Source: Adineta ricciae (taxonomy: Eukaryota; Rotifera; Eurotatoria; Adinetida; Adinetidae). Taken from it: a DNA stretch of 64,000 bases. The DNA lies in contig CAJNOJ010000397.1 in the NCBI GenBank assembly GCA_905250025.1, positions 1 to 64,000 of the forward strand, given 5' to 3'. The notes beneath the pieces are model-generated. The model saw only the letters and a program-made list of their open reading frames with translations, was not told where the DNA came from and searched no databases. The translations under genes and the position numbers were made by a program. Shown piece by piece: positions 1 through 11,300 of this stretch (positions are counted from its first letter, which is position 1; each line of letters begins with the position of its first letter).

Positions 1-1209
1 TGATCTCTTTGTGGTGTATCCACGTGTTTTCTTTTACTATTTTTCTTTTCATTTGGTGACTTCACCTTATCTTGCACTGTTAGGATCATATGATCGCAGT
101 TATTAGCAAATAAAAAAAAAAGTTATCTTAATCATTTACTCATCTTTCAAAAAAGCATACTTTGTCTAATTTTTGCACTCGAATTTACATTTTTCAAATG
201 TCCTTCATGAGTACAAGAATAGAGATTGAAGTTTTTTTGTCATTTATTGAGATGACAATTGAAAGAAAACGCCAACAAAACTTATGTTGCATGAGATTTG
301 TTTTTTGGCTAGCTTACACATACATGCTTCAGGATGCGATTTAAGTGTTTTTAAAAAGAGTATCATTGGATTTTCTTCATATCTCAAACTGCATAAACAA
401 CGAAATAATATCTCAGAAAACAAAATATTCTCAGTTTGAATGTAGTACACGCTTACTAAAATCATCTAACGAATATGTTTTTATTCGTAGTTGTCTCTTT
501 GAAAGCATCTCGAGCCATTCTCTGTCAGCAATGGTTTTATTTTGAATTCTGAATTTGAAATCTCTCTTCTAATACTGTACTACATTAATAAGAAAATGAT
601 TACTGATGAGAAAGAGGGAAGTCTATGCTTCTTATAAAACGAAGACGTGTCTAGGAAAGAGTTCTTATCGTATGACACTGCTTGCGTGACTAGTGACAGC
701 GTTTTAGTAGAGCTATTTTCAGAGTGAAACACTTCGGAAGAAAAGAATATTTACCAATAGGATTGCAGAAGCATCTCATGAGACAAAAGAAAAACAGCGT
801 TCACGACATTTTATGCAGAAGAGTTTTTCATATACGAATTAATTCATAAGTCAGTATAAACTATAACTTTAGTTTCCGGTCATAATAACAAATAAAGCAA
901 TAAAACTCGAACAAATTTCTCTAAGTTCAAGATGGACGTCTAACGATATCGTCAAATGTGTCAAAAGTAGTAACTATGAATATAATTAGCGGACTAGAAA
1001 TAGAATTCGAGGAGTAAAATATACGCTGCTATACGAAGGTGTTTAGGAAAAGTGAAAACCCTCTTATCCAAATGATAAACATTAGACCAGGCACTCTATA
1101 GAAAAGATATCATTTACAAAGCAACATGTAAGAAGATCAAATTCCTCCACAATTTTGAACAATTCAAACGAACTTTCGAAATGTTGGAAGAACATTGTTC
1201 CGAATGCAT
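1..1209. other. no gene recognised
   Basis: AT-rich sequence with only short open frames lacking family signatures, plausible splice sites or composition like a coding exon. I see no RNA gene and no transposon ends. It is probably the 3-prime flank of the minus-strand Cys-rich gene that follows. Confidence 0.5.
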
Positions 1210-1720
1210 CTACGTAACTGTTCCTTTGCCCTTCGATCTATTTCTCAACATTGATCTTTTACCTCGTGGACAGAAATTGGTAGTCAGCAGCGGTAAACAT
1301 ACTGCTGTTGGTGAACAGCATGAGTTCACAATACACACTGAATCATTCGATGCACAGCTATATGTTACATTATTACATGGCTGTAAAACTGGACAATCAA
1401 TAGCAGGAGCACAATAACTGATGTTGTTCGCTGTGCGATAGTTGAAACAAGGTGTTGGTGACAAAGAACAAGTCTGATTATTAGCTGAAGTCGTGATACA
1501 TTGTTGTAAAGAACAACTTGATGTTGAATTGGATGCAGAATGAGATGCTGTCGATAGTGTAAATTCTACATTATTGTTCTGCAAGGCACACGAAGAACTC
1601 CCTAATGCAATAGTTCGATCTATGAAAAGATTTTGTCAATGAGAAAAATATAAGATGAGTTGTCAAACCTTTGAGAGAGAGAAATGAGATGGTAAGAAAA
1701 AGGAATGCGACAGACACCAT
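1210..1720 (-). CDS. secreted Cys-rich protein, 153 aa, two exons
   Basis: Exon 1 (1720-1669) starts with ATG and encodes a typical signal peptide, MVSVAFLFLTISFLSLK. A 49-bp GT-AG intron (1668-1620) follows, and exon 2 (1619-1210) runs in frame to a stop. The mature part is short, rich in Ser/Thr/Asn and in Cys (pairs and CxxC-like spacings, including SCCSP and PCNNVTY), then a basic tail. This is the make-up of a small secreted or cell-surface protein held by disulphides. I recall similar Cys patterns in unannotated bdelloid proteins, but no function is known to me. The start is supported by the in-frame signal exon and clean splice sites. It could equally be the ectodomain piece of a longer gene, but the stop is real in this frame. 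Confidence 0.6.
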
Positions 1721-3125
1721 GAATGAGATTATGAAGCAGACCAAGAAAAAAAATTTATTGACAGAAATCGACGATTTTTTTAATGAATGTGAATGAGAAT
1801 CGAGTTATTTTTCTCTTGAAAGGCTTTTTATTCTAGAAGAAAAAAAATCATCTGTGGAAGTGCGTTGTTTACTTTGCTGTTGCCATTTAACAGTCATAGT
1901 CAAATTTACACCATTTTAGACAAAGTCATGAATATGAGAATCAATATTTGTCACAAAAGAAAAGACATGAAAATTCTTCTATAATAGTTTATTTTATCGT
2001 GATATATTCCTCAAATCAATATACAGTCCAATTTATTATATGAAAAGTAGTTTTTCATGCATAGTAAATTCTCCTTTTTTCAATTTCAACACCTGTGCAA
2101 CTAACTGCACTGAATTAAAGTCTGCCGATCAAAAGTATACGAGTCTCGAAAACAGAATGATGTTGATCCATTGTTCTTGTGTGGACTGATCTCCTGACAA
2201 GATAACATGGACAAGTATGATGCTCTTATACCTTGATTTCCTCTGATCATCGTCCATTTGTAACGAATGTTCGATATGCAGCACGAGTGTTTAGAAAAAT
2301 TCGATCAGATGATTGATGAATTTTGCAGAGAGTTCGAATCATCCAGATGAATTGGTTGACAGGTTTGGTTATAAACATGATTGGAGTAATGAGAAGCGTT
2401 TGAATCCCGGCAAAGATGATACTTAACACAATACTAACGAGATGGTCTCCAAATATGATATAATCATACACTTTAGAGTGTTTCACACGATGGCAGTCTT
2501 CTCGACGTGGATATTTCGTGACAATAGTGAATCGACTGACATTCCAATCGAACAAATAACGAAAGCTAATCGTGACAATTTTTTTCCTTTGCAACTGATG
2601 GATATTTGATCAACAGATGATGTACATTAAGTTAGTACGGAAGAACCTGAGGGTGAGTGTGTGCATATAAGAGTGTTCTTTAATAGAAGATGCAAACGCA
2701 TAGACGCGAGCTTGGGACTAACACCTCCTTTTTAGCGAGAGTGTGAACATGTTTGAGTCTTCATGGAAGTTTTTAGTAACTACATGATATAGAAAGCATT
2801 CTGCTGCGTGTACATAAGACATCTAAACTCTGTTTTTTTTTGTAAAGAGAATATTCGATCGTTTAGAATTGCCACAACAACAACACAAATCCATTATAAT
2901 TGCCGGCTGTTTGATTTTTCTTTCTCTTGGCAAAACTCACGTGGTTCGCTTATTATTCGATTTCGAAAAAAAGTACGATTTTACATACGTGGATGAAATA
3001 TTCCGATCAAAGTATAAACATCAACCTGCTTCTACAATTGTACCGAACAAGTCATGTTCCGACTTATGTATTCAGGCAGGTTTTCTCTATCGTCATTAGA
3101 TTGGACTATTATTTTTTTCGTTTAA
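1721..3125. other. no confident gene; weak coding traces
   Basis: A minus-strand open stretch at 2594-2247 has two hydrophobic runs (YDYIIFGDHLVSIVLSIIFA and the following segment) and an acceptor-like CAG just before it, but no start exon and no family match that I recognise. On the plus strand 2866-3080 is open, with a hydrophobic run (IIIAGCLIFLSLG), and could be a 5-prime exon of the prolyl hydroxylase downstream. Neither has an ATG in frame. I do not call either as a gene. Confidence 0.3.
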
Positions 3126-4100
3126 TTGAAATTAGTTGTGTTATACACATTCATCAGCATCTATTTATTCAACGCTACAGATATCCGAGAAAGTGCTTTT
3201 CGAAACACCAAAGTTGGGCTACGTATATTGATCGAATACCTAGCAACTATTCAAAAGACATATTTCAACGATGAATCCATTGAAAACAAGCCGCCGAAAG
3301 AAGAAATCCCAGCAGTGCCGGCGAATAAGACCACACATAGCAGTGAATATAAATGTAGCGATCATCCATATACAATCCGGATCGTTCATCGTACACCGTT
3401 GATTGTCTATATTGAAAAATTTCTCATTCCGTATGAGATTCATCACTTAATTAAATTAGCCAAACCATTATTTCGACAATCAACAATATACGATAATAGT
3501 GGAAAACTGATTCATAACGATTACCGAACATCATGGACAGCTGATATCGAACGTCACGAAACACCGGTGGTGAAATGTATCGAAGAGCGATTTGCTCGAT
3601 TTCAAGGTAATCTAGATCTTGAATACCTCGAACCATTACAAGTAGTCAAATATACATCTGAGCAAGAGGTTTGTACGTTTTTCACCTTCGTTCATTCTTC
3701 ATGAATTTCATTTCTATAGTTCAAACCACACTACGATTGGTTTCCCACTGATGATTTAGTACAGAGTAGTGGTCAAAGACTAACAACCTTCTTCACCTAT
3801 CTTTATTCGAATTGCTCACGAGGCGAAACTGAATTTCTCAAGATTCCATTTCACAAATCTACCCATGCAAAATCTTGTGATATTTTGGTTTGTGATGAGA
3901 AATCTATCAAATCGGGCCTTCGATTTCGTCCAATATCTGGAAATAGTATTTTTTGGTACAATGTAGATGAACAAGGAAAAGGTGATGCTTCAACATATCA
4001 TGCTGGTAGACCACCGAAAGACGGCGGTCTGAAAATTGGATTGAACACCTGGACACGTTCAAAGAAAATAACGCCAAAAAAACGAAAGGATGTTACGTAA
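3126..4100 (+). CDS. prolyl 4-hydroxylase-like 2-oxoglutarate/Fe(II) dioxygenase (5-prime end unresolved)
   Basis: Two exons join across a 51-bp intron (3669-3719). The product resembles the catalytic half of animal prolyl 4-hydroxylase alpha subunits: a region like FLIPYEIHHLIKLAKP, then the iron ligands of the HxD motif in FKPHYDWF, and near the C-terminus a distal His in TYHAGRPPKDGG with the 2-oxoglutarate-binding Lys in LKIGLNTW. Such enzymes hydroxylate proline in collagen-like proteins in the ER, using Fe(II), O2, ascorbate and 2-oxoglutarate. The peptide-substrate and dimerisation domains of true P4HA are not visible upstream, so this may be a short P4H-like family member or a 5-prime partial call. 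No in-frame ATG precedes the core. Acceptor-like sites at about 3135 and 3180 suggest a further upstream exon. The basic KKRKD tail is not an ER-retention signal. Confidence 0.7.
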
Positions 4101-4254
4101 CGTCTCATGAATGTATATTTGACTGCGAGAAGCGTTATGATTTGGTCTTTACCAGACAAAAAGATGCTGTTGAACTGTTCGAAGAAAACGCCCTAAATAA
4201 ATGAAACGTTTCAGAAGAATTCTACAGACAAAGCATGAACATACGGCGGAGTAT

Positions 4255-4711
4255 CTATAAGCGATAAGACCAGTAACTACATTCTGCATTCTTGATCACG
4301 TTTGTTGTGATTAAAATATGAGCACTATGAATAATGAAACTAGCAATGACTAACATAATTTGCAGAATAATTGTTTTCGCTAATTGACGATCAAAATTAT
4401 GATCCAAGAATGTATCACGATTTACACTATAGATAGAGGACGTACGAGTATAATCAATTCCATAACCTATAGAATGTAGAAGGATTAGTGCGATAAGTTT
4501 GAACACTAGAGAGTATGGAGATGTTGAGAAGGTTCCTGACTAGACCTGGAGCGAAAAGAAAAAAGCCGAAATAAATGGTGTTTAGTTCGCCAATGTCGAA
4601 TGAAGACATTGAGATTCGTGGCTGGTAAGATCCGGAAACGTTAAAAGTTTTAAGATATGATGCGATACGAATAGGAGAATGCAGCACATCGAGTAAATTA
4701 GAGTAAAACAT
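4255..4711 (-). pseudogene. decayed multi-pass membrane protein (possibly rhodopsin-like GPCR)
   Basis: Two overlapping minus-strand frames carry hydrophobic helices separated by a frame break near 4510-4530. The first ends in a run like YFGFFLFAPGLVRN. The second contains DRQLAKTIILQIMLVIASF, whose charged-then-hydrophobic pattern resembles the start of TM6 in rotifer rhodopsin-like receptors. No start codon and no complete seven-helix frame can be assembled, so I call it a relic. The receptor assignment is an impression from pattern only. No strong motif (DRY, NPxxY) is visible. Confidence 0.35.
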
Positions 4712-4951
4712 AAGTTATTCTCATAATTACAAGAATAATATGAAAGAGAAAATACACGAACAGTCAGCAATCTTGAAAGGGTAAAGCACGTTATGACTCT
4801 TTCTCGACGCGTGTTTTCTATGCCTGTTTGGCGATAAAGGGTTAAATATGAAATTCTATGAAGGTAGAAGAGAACTTTATTGAATCCATGAGAAATGTTT
4901 CATCGTGATTAAGATCAGTGTTCATTTTTTTTAAATCTATGATTAAATAGA

Positions 4952-5653
4952 TCAAAATCCTCGACCAAAGATCGATTCGTAGTGATCAGCAGGAAGATCA
5001 TTGCCTTGAGAAATGTCACTCCAGAATCGAAGCACTTTCTTCACATAAGTTCGATCACCCGTGCCAGCTGGTAATGCACTCAAGTCATTTTTGTCAATAC
5101 CATTCGGCCCGGAATTATAAGCGCGAAGAGTTATACCCCAATCACGATCGGCTACTGTGTCATACATGTCTTTCAGATAACTTGCACCTAACATGACATT
5201 TTTAGCAGGACCATGTAGGTTTCGAAAGCGATCAGCATATTTTCTTTCCAATTCATCTGCTGTAAATTGATTGACCTGCATAAGACCTGAATCACCGCCA
5301 CCGTTCGGATTCCATGTTGAATCAACATTGACGTTTCCACTGGATTCTTGATAAATAACAGCACCGATTAGATAAGCTGGTACACCTGTTGCTTGCGATG
5401 CTGCATTGACCATGTCACGTAATCGTCCTAGCCAATTGGGTATTTTCCAATTTAATGTTGTATCCATCCGTCCACCAGAAGATGATCTCTCAGCACTGGC
5501 ATTTCCCGCTCCCGGAAGACGTATCTGTTGACCAATTTGAAGTTGCTCTGGAGCGACACCGGGATTAGCATTCATGACAGCATCAAGACTCAACCCATAT
5601 CTTTGTGAAATTCCCCAGAAGGTATCACCAGGCTGGATAGTATAACTGGACAT
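4952..5653 (-). CDS. LysM + SLT-type lytic transglycosylase, 233 aa, intronless
   Basis: Residues 3-48 form a LysM domain (YTIQPGDTFWGIS through QIGQQIRLPG) that binds GlcNAc polymers. Residues about 75-215 form a goose-lysozyme/Slt-like transglycosylase domain with the catalytic Glu103 in YQESSG, the GLMQVN motif at 123-128 and RAYNSG near 177-182. The predicted reaction is non-hydrolytic cleavage of peptidoglycan between MurNAc and GlcNAc. The gene has no introns and the architecture is bacterial, so acquisition by horizontal transfer is likely. No signal peptide is visible, which is odd for a wall-degrading enzyme. It lies 68 bp downstream of the GH16 gene on the same strand, with a strong 3-prime splice site in the gap and an in-frame stop just before the ATG, which fixes the start. 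Only haplotype B shows this region. Confidence 0.85.
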   Translation of the reverse strand: MSSYTIQPGDTFWGISQRYGLSLDAVMNANPGVAPEQLQIGQQIRLPGAGNASAERSSSGGRMDTTLNWKIPNWLGRLRDMVNAASQATGVPAYLIGAVIYQESSGNVNVDSTWNPNGGGDSGLMQVNQFTADELERKYADRFRNLHGPAKNVMLGASYLKDMYDTVADRDWGITLRAYNSGPNGIDKNDLSALPAGTGDRTYVKKVLRFWSDISQGNDLPADHYESIFGRGF

Positions 5654-5721
5654 GTTTCAATATACGCGTGACTATCTGAAAAGAAAGAAAAAAAAGTAGA
5701 CAAAAAACGCACACGATAGAG
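5654..5721 (-). promoter_or_regulatory. 3-prime splice site in a 68-bp intergenic gap (possible trans-splice acceptor)
   Basis: Read on the minus strand, the gap between the GH16 stop and the transglycosylase ATG holds a long pyrimidine tract (T-rich with TTTCTTTCTTTTCAG) ending in CAG, then a short leader with an in-frame TGA before ATG. A polypyrimidine-AG site without a local donor and directly upstream of a start codon is what a spliced-leader acceptor looks like, and bdelloids are known to use spliced-leader trans-splicing. A conventional 5-prime UTR intron with a distant donor is the alternative. Confidence 0.45.
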
Positions 5722-7079
5722 TTATTGTGGAACTAAATCAAAAATCTCCCAGGCGTCAACATTTGTGCGATTGGCAGTTAAAGCACCTCTGCCATAGTCT
5801 ACTGCGCAAACGTATTTGCCGTTAACGGCGATGAACGCTACTTTGTTTTCACCACGATAAATCATTTGAAACGTTTCCCATACATCGATTCCATTGCGGT
5901 TAACAATCAAAGGTTTTTTCCTGCAGCTTCTGCAGACACATATTTTCCATTTGCATATGATCGTAGAGCAACTTTGTTTCCATCGAGAGTAATAAGATCA
6001 GATTTCTCCCAACCACCGACAGCATCTCGACTGGCTAGCAGTGGACCATTGGCATTGGATCGAAGTGCAATCACTCGCTGAGCAGCAGGTGCACTTTGAG
6101 TCCCAACATTTTCACTCTCAACCTTATAGAACCGAACCCATTCAATTTCCATTCGTTTTGGAAAAACACTTTCGTCAATTCCATGTTGTCCTCCCCTATG
6201 TAACAGGTACACTCAATATATCATAAAAGACGAAGAAAGGACTTTTGCCATGTACCACCAATGGCGATATTGAGAATAATGAAAAAGTCGTTGTCGAAAG
6301 GCCTAGCGAACACAGTATAATTTCATTGGTTTACGAAGTTGAAATCTTACCATCTTTCCCAACCTTGATTCCCTTTATCCCATACGAGAATTCGCTGTTC
6401 AAATGGCTGATTATCATCACCAACGAACATTTCAAGTTGGTCAGAAGTCCAATTCAGAGTATAAATTTTGAAGTTTGAGCAAGCATCCGGCACATCTACA
6501 CCATGGGTGGGTTGTGTATTTTTCATATGATTATATTCCGCTGTATGTACACTCGACACAATCTTATTTGGATCGTAGCCGACCTGTTCCATTACATCGA
6601 TTTCTCCATTATCGGACCAACATGCGTTGCCATAGATTTTTTGTTCGAGATAGCTAAACGAATGGTATTGCAAAAAGAGAAACAATTCGCAGAAGAAACT
6701 ACTCACCATCCATATCGCTGGCTAGAGACCTCTACCGAATGGTAGTTTCGCTTTCACTTGAAGTCGACCATAAGTCCAGGACATTTTTTTATTTCAGTCG
6801 AGCTGATGTGAATTGTTGGCCTTGATAATCTTCACAGTGTGCTTCGATGATCAATCTTTGATTTTCACATCGGGCATTTTCAGTTCGATCGGTGTAGAAT
6901 TGTACTTCTTGATTACCTGGAGATTTCGAAAACTTCATCAATAAACATTAAAAAATGTTGAGTGTCATACCCCAGCCGTTATCTCCAGTGCCGATGTCAA
7001 AATCCAATCTATTTCGATCGACAGGACCATCGTCTGAGAATTGGTCTTCCCAAACGAGCCGATATTGATTGCTAGCCAT
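5722..7079 (-). pseudogene. GH16 endo-beta-glucanase with C-terminal fascin-like domain, haplotype B (disrupted)
   Basis: ATG at 7079. Exons encode the GH16 fold: VWEDQFSDDGPVDR, NGWGNQEVQFYT, then WTYGRLQVKAKLP and the catalytic GEIDVMEQ motif (ExDxxE, nucleophile and acid/base Glu), ending in IEWVRFYK. A beta-trefoil, fascin-like domain follows (repeats around VALRSYANGKYVSAE). Such enzymes cut laminarin-type beta-1,3/1,4-glucans. At least four lesions: TAA at 6791-6789 with a shifted A-run, TAG for Trp at 6724-6722, one extra base in the T-run 6637-6642 relative to haplotype A, and a frame break at the T-run 5914-5919. One intron (6248-6196) uses a GC donor. No signal peptide is seen. The A-run breaks could be sequencing errors, but the Trp-to-stop is not. 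Confidence 0.75.
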
Positions 7080-7445
7080 GGTTCTGTAAGTTCAATAAAT
7101 GAATAAATATACTTCTAATATTCGCCCAGAGCTAACACAACATTCAAATATGTATACGCCCTGTTTTATTAGTTTTATCGAGCAAAAGAGAAATGATTGA
7201 GTAGATGTCATAACACTTGACGTCAACAGAATCGTGTCTTTATTCCTTATGTTTTAATTTTTCCACTAACAAACAAGCCTCTCTGCTCGATAACTTCAAC
7301 ACATCTATATTGACTCGATATAAATAAGGCAGTCAAGAAAGTTATGCTCTGTATTTATCCCAGTGTTGACTTCGATGGACGTTGTTAACAGTTAACGAAA
7401 TAAGAACAAAGCTGATCTCATACCGAAATAATATAAAGGATAAGG
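7080..7445. promoter_or_regulatory. divergent promoter region between GH16 and the three-module gene (haplotype B)
   Basis: 366 bp separate two divergently transcribed start codons. A TATAAATA box lies at 7319-7326, about 120 bp before the plus-strand ATG. In haplotype A the same box reads TATAAGTA. On the minus strand an acceptor-like CTTACAG lies directly before the GH16 start, a possible spliced-leader site. The haplotype A equivalent is 12216-12575. Confidence 0.4.
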
Positions 7446-9303
7446 ATGAAATTCAAATATTTGCTTGGTTGGGTCTATGAACAAATTCGTGACTACAATC
7501 TATTCGCTCCAGAGACAGATGATGACAACAACGATGAGAATAAACTGGAAGAATCTGGAACTGCTCTTCGAAAGCAAAAATATACAACTCGGTTGTATGT
7601 TCCGCTTGTCATCGGTAAGGAAGATTATCAACATATTCGGACATGTTCACGCGGCTTGTTCATAAAACTAATCTCGTATTTCTTTCAGTGTCTCTTTACG
7701 TCATATTCTACATATCTTTGTTCCAGCCACACCCTCGAGAGATCATCATACAAGACGTCACCCGTGATGTCTTTCATCAACTACAGCACAAATACACAGA
7801 AACTCTTTCATGTCCATGTCGAGAATTGAAAATACCGTACAGCGCTTTTGTGTCGACGGTGGTGACATTACATCCGATTTGTTCGAGTGTTTTTGTGAGT
7901 GATGAATGGATTGAAGCATTTTACCTTGCTAATGCAAGTGAATATTACTCGGGTGATTTTGCCAATTCTGCCTATTCTCAGGTAACGAAGACGTGTGAAT
8001 CTTGAGTAGTTGAAACTTACTACGCACGTGACTTTATTTGTATTTAGCACAAAATCTTGGCGAGTCTGTGTAGATTGTGTAATAATATATTGAAACAAAC
8101 TGAATTGGATCTCCGCAATGAAGACTTCATTGCAATTGAACTTTCGTCCGAAGAGCGAATTAAATCGGAAATAGCTTCTGTTGTTGGAGGCTTTCGCAGT
8201 AGTGCAACGACTCAAATCACTTCGTACATCGACTATATTAGAACTGTAACTCAATCAAACCGTTTTATCTCAAGATTAAACGCAAATATGGTCATTCTTG
8301 GTGAAAAAGTGAATTCACCGCTGAAAGATTCGTACGTTTTTCATGGATATTGGTCTTCAATTGGCGATCCATTTAGTTCAGGTGTCATGCCTGACAATTT
8401 TGTCTGTGACAAAGGATATAAACCCGTATCATATGATATATTTGTATATAGCAAGAACATATCTTTGGTGAGTGTTGATTTTTCACACAACAGTAATAAC
8501 TTCATATGTAACAACATCTGTCGAATAACTACTGTGAAATGCCCGTTCATAATCGTGTCCAATTCATAGGTTAAGTAAGATATAAGATGCCGTTAAACAG
8601 TTAGACGTACCATAGTTTTACTCAGAAGCAAAAGGTCAGTAGCAAGTGAATAATAGCTGTGTAACAACTGTTATCGCGAACGTAGTATATCTCGAAAATG
8701 TGCTGTTGGTTTTGATTGATCATTGCGTTGTAGATACTTATTCTAATTTCATTTCCTCACTTAAGACTCGTTAGAGAATATCATTTAACAGTTTGCTTTT
8801 TGTAATAGAGAAAATCAGCGAAAGGATTTGCCCAAGGATGCTATCCTCTCGAAGGACTACTCGCAAACAATCTCGAGTGTTTCTCTGATATCAACTGTCT
8901 GAATATGCTTACGAATCATTTTTCGATTCCTGAAAAGGTACGTACAATCATGCTTGTCATTATCTATTCTTCTACTAAATTCCGTTGGATTAGATGCGCA
9001 CCAAGTTGTCTCAGCTTGTCATACCTAAAAACGAAGAAAACAAAACAGTCTATGACCATCTGCGCACACTTTTCATCAACACATCGTCAACAAATATAGA
9101 CTATTCGATTTATTTCGACACATGTGCAGCATCTCATTGTGCATATACTATAACAAAGCAAACTGCGTTTGCTAGTGCCGTGACGATTTTAATTGGTCTA
9201 TATGGTGGTCTTATTGCTATCTGCCGACTTTTGGTACCGTGTATAATCAATGTTCTCATGAAATGCAAACATCGATCAAGAAGCAATGGAATTATCAATA
9301 TCG
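7446..9303 (+). CDS. three-module membrane protein, module 1 (haplotype B)
   Basis: Exons 7446-7614, 7689-7981, 8048-8467, 8809-8937 and 8994-9303 keep one frame. The order is an acidic cytosolic start (about 55 aa), TM1 (VPLVIVSLYVIFYISL), an ectodomain with the family signature TLSCPCRE...HPICSSVFVSDEWI, a Cys-rich distal part (GCYPLEG...NNLECFSDINC, then YFDTCAASHCAYT) and TM2 (ASAVTILIGLYGGLIAICRL). I recognise this as a rotifer-expanded family of unknown function. A donor at 9304 in phase 1 joins the acceptor at 9577 before module 2. Without that splice the frame runs to a stop at 9458 (491 aa), but that tail is frameshifted in haplotype A, which argues it is intronic. Alternatively this is an independent gene in a trans-spliced cluster. 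Confidence 0.65.
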
Positions 9304-9577
9304 GTACTATTTCGAACGATAGAAAAAAAAATGTCGATCTAAGAGCAGCTTTCCTTTTCCTCGACTTTGCAAATTCCGGAACTGAGTCGCGTTCGAAGAG
9401 AAATAAGTGCGCAACACTAGAGGATATTATTTCACCCGTAACAACGGTTTTGAAATGAGGTGAAACGACTATCGCAAAAAGCTCGAAATCGAGAAAACTA
9501 ACTTCCACAATGTGCAGAATTGAGAAATGAGATGTATTATGCTATTTAATCGTACGTTCGAAAGAATTTTTTTTTAG

Positions 9578-11205
9578 TGCACCCAATGACATGTCTTAAA
9601 AATTGTGTTCAACGGTTGGCAAGACTAAATTTATTCAAGACGAATACTGATCGAACGGAAGATAATATAAAACGAGAACTGATCAGCACACGTGTTTATT
9701 TAATATTATTTCCAAGTATGTTTTCACTTTGTTTCGCGAAATTTTGCAAAAGCATCAAAGAAAAATACTCGTCTATGTGCTATTCGTTCAATTTCTGAAA
9801 ACCCTATCATTCCTATATGTCCCAAAAAGATACAAAGGTATCGATTCTGAATATATACATTCTAACCTTAGCTCTCATCTACGTCTTGGGGATTTTTTTT
9901 GTTCTGTTTTTATTTTAGGTGTATTTACAATAATTATCTTATTCATTTCATTCAACACTCAAACAGTGACACAGGTTGTGCTAAATCCCACTTTGAACGA
10001 GTACAAACATCTCAAAACATTGTATGCGAACAAGCTGACATGTCCATGCTCTTCAATCGTCATATCTTACGATAAATTCATCAAACTATCAAAAACTGTC
10101 CATTCGATATGTTCGAGTGATTTGGTCAGCGAGTATTGGATTTCAGTTTTGAGCAAAATTATACCAAACTCACAACCACCGAAGGATTGGAGTAGTTTTA
10201 TCCACATACAATTTCAACTCTTATCCGATTTATGCGACTTAGCTAACAAAACAATTGAGAATGCTATGGGCAGTTTTCTCAATCAAGTCTTTATTACGTC
10301 AAATGTTATCCACACGAGTGAATTTACTGAACGATTCAATTCAACCCTTACAGAATTCTTTCATTCAACGATTATTGATTTCACACAACTTGTGAGAACA
10401 GTTCGTTTAGTTATTCAAGCTGATCAACCTTTTTCTCCTGTGGAGCTAGATATATACAGAAATACACTAGAACTGATTGCAAACGAAGTAGCGTCCGAAG
10501 CAAATAATGGATCCTCAGTGATGGTATGTGTTAGGAATTACATATTCGAGTATATGTTAAACTAAATTTTATATTTCTAGATTCGATTCGTTCCCAGAAC
10601 GCTGTCCAATGCAAGTACCGATTCTGCGAAATGCTTTTGTGCAGCCGATCAATATTGTCATACGTTCTTCCCAACTTATCTCGATATATGGCTGTACGAA
10701 AAAGATTTCGAACCGTATTCTAATGAACTACCGGGCGCAACACTCGGCTGTTATTTTATTGATTCTACTCTATTCTCAACACTCGATTGCTTTTACCTAC
10801 ATTCGCCCTGTTTTAAACTTATCAGACACTTGTTAAGGAGTAAGTATGTCACTTCAAGTTCGAAACCATGGAACGATATTCCGCCACTGATTTACGATGC
10901 GAAATTCAGTCGTTTTCCATCAAATACTCCAATATCATTTCTAGTCGAAAACGCGATGATTGAAAGATGGAATTCATCCGTCATATACGAACAATATTTT
11001 GACACATGTGCACCGAAATATTGTACTTATTCAATTGAAATCCTTGCCAAGACTTTTACCGAAGTGCTGACTGTAGCGGTATCTATGCTTAGTGGAATTT
11101 CTGTTATATTACGATATGTCACAATCTATTTGGTGAAATTCGTTTTCTACATAGCAACTTGCAAGCTGAAAAGACAGCGGAAAACACCTTCACAACGAAT
11201 ACGAG
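9578..11205 (+). CDS. three-module membrane protein, module 2 (haplotype B)
   Basis: Exons 9578-9715, 9919-10523 and 10581-11205. It repeats the module 1 plan: cytosolic VQRLARLNLFKTN, TM3 (YLILFPSVFTIIILFISF), the signature TLYANKLTCPCSS...VHSICSSDLVSEYWI, a distal Cys-rich part (CFCAADQYCH...GATLGCYF...CAPKYCTY) and TM4 (VLTVAVSMLSGISVILRY), then a basic linker ending in QRIR. The first exon starts with an ATG 8 bases after the acceptor, so it could also be its own start in a trans-spliced unit. The donor at 11206 (phase 1) joins in frame to the acceptor at 11300 of module 3. Only 95 bp separate the two modules, which is too little for a separate terminator and promoter. The role is unknown. 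The layout suggests an adhesion or receptor protein. Confidence 0.65.
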
Positions 11206-11300
11206 GTAATTGAAAGTATATTTGTCCTTTTGTGTTTTGCGCAATGGAAAGAAAGATTCGTGAATAACTGGGATTATCATATTTTTATATCTCTTTATAG

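Noticed and set aside
162..545. Short plus and minus open frames near the window start
   Set aside because: No family features, overlapping on both strands, no splice or signal pattern.
9304..9458. C-terminal tail of module 1 as coding sequence
   Set aside because: The tail is frameshifted and shortened in the other haplotype and is better explained as an intron with clear phase-1 splice sites.
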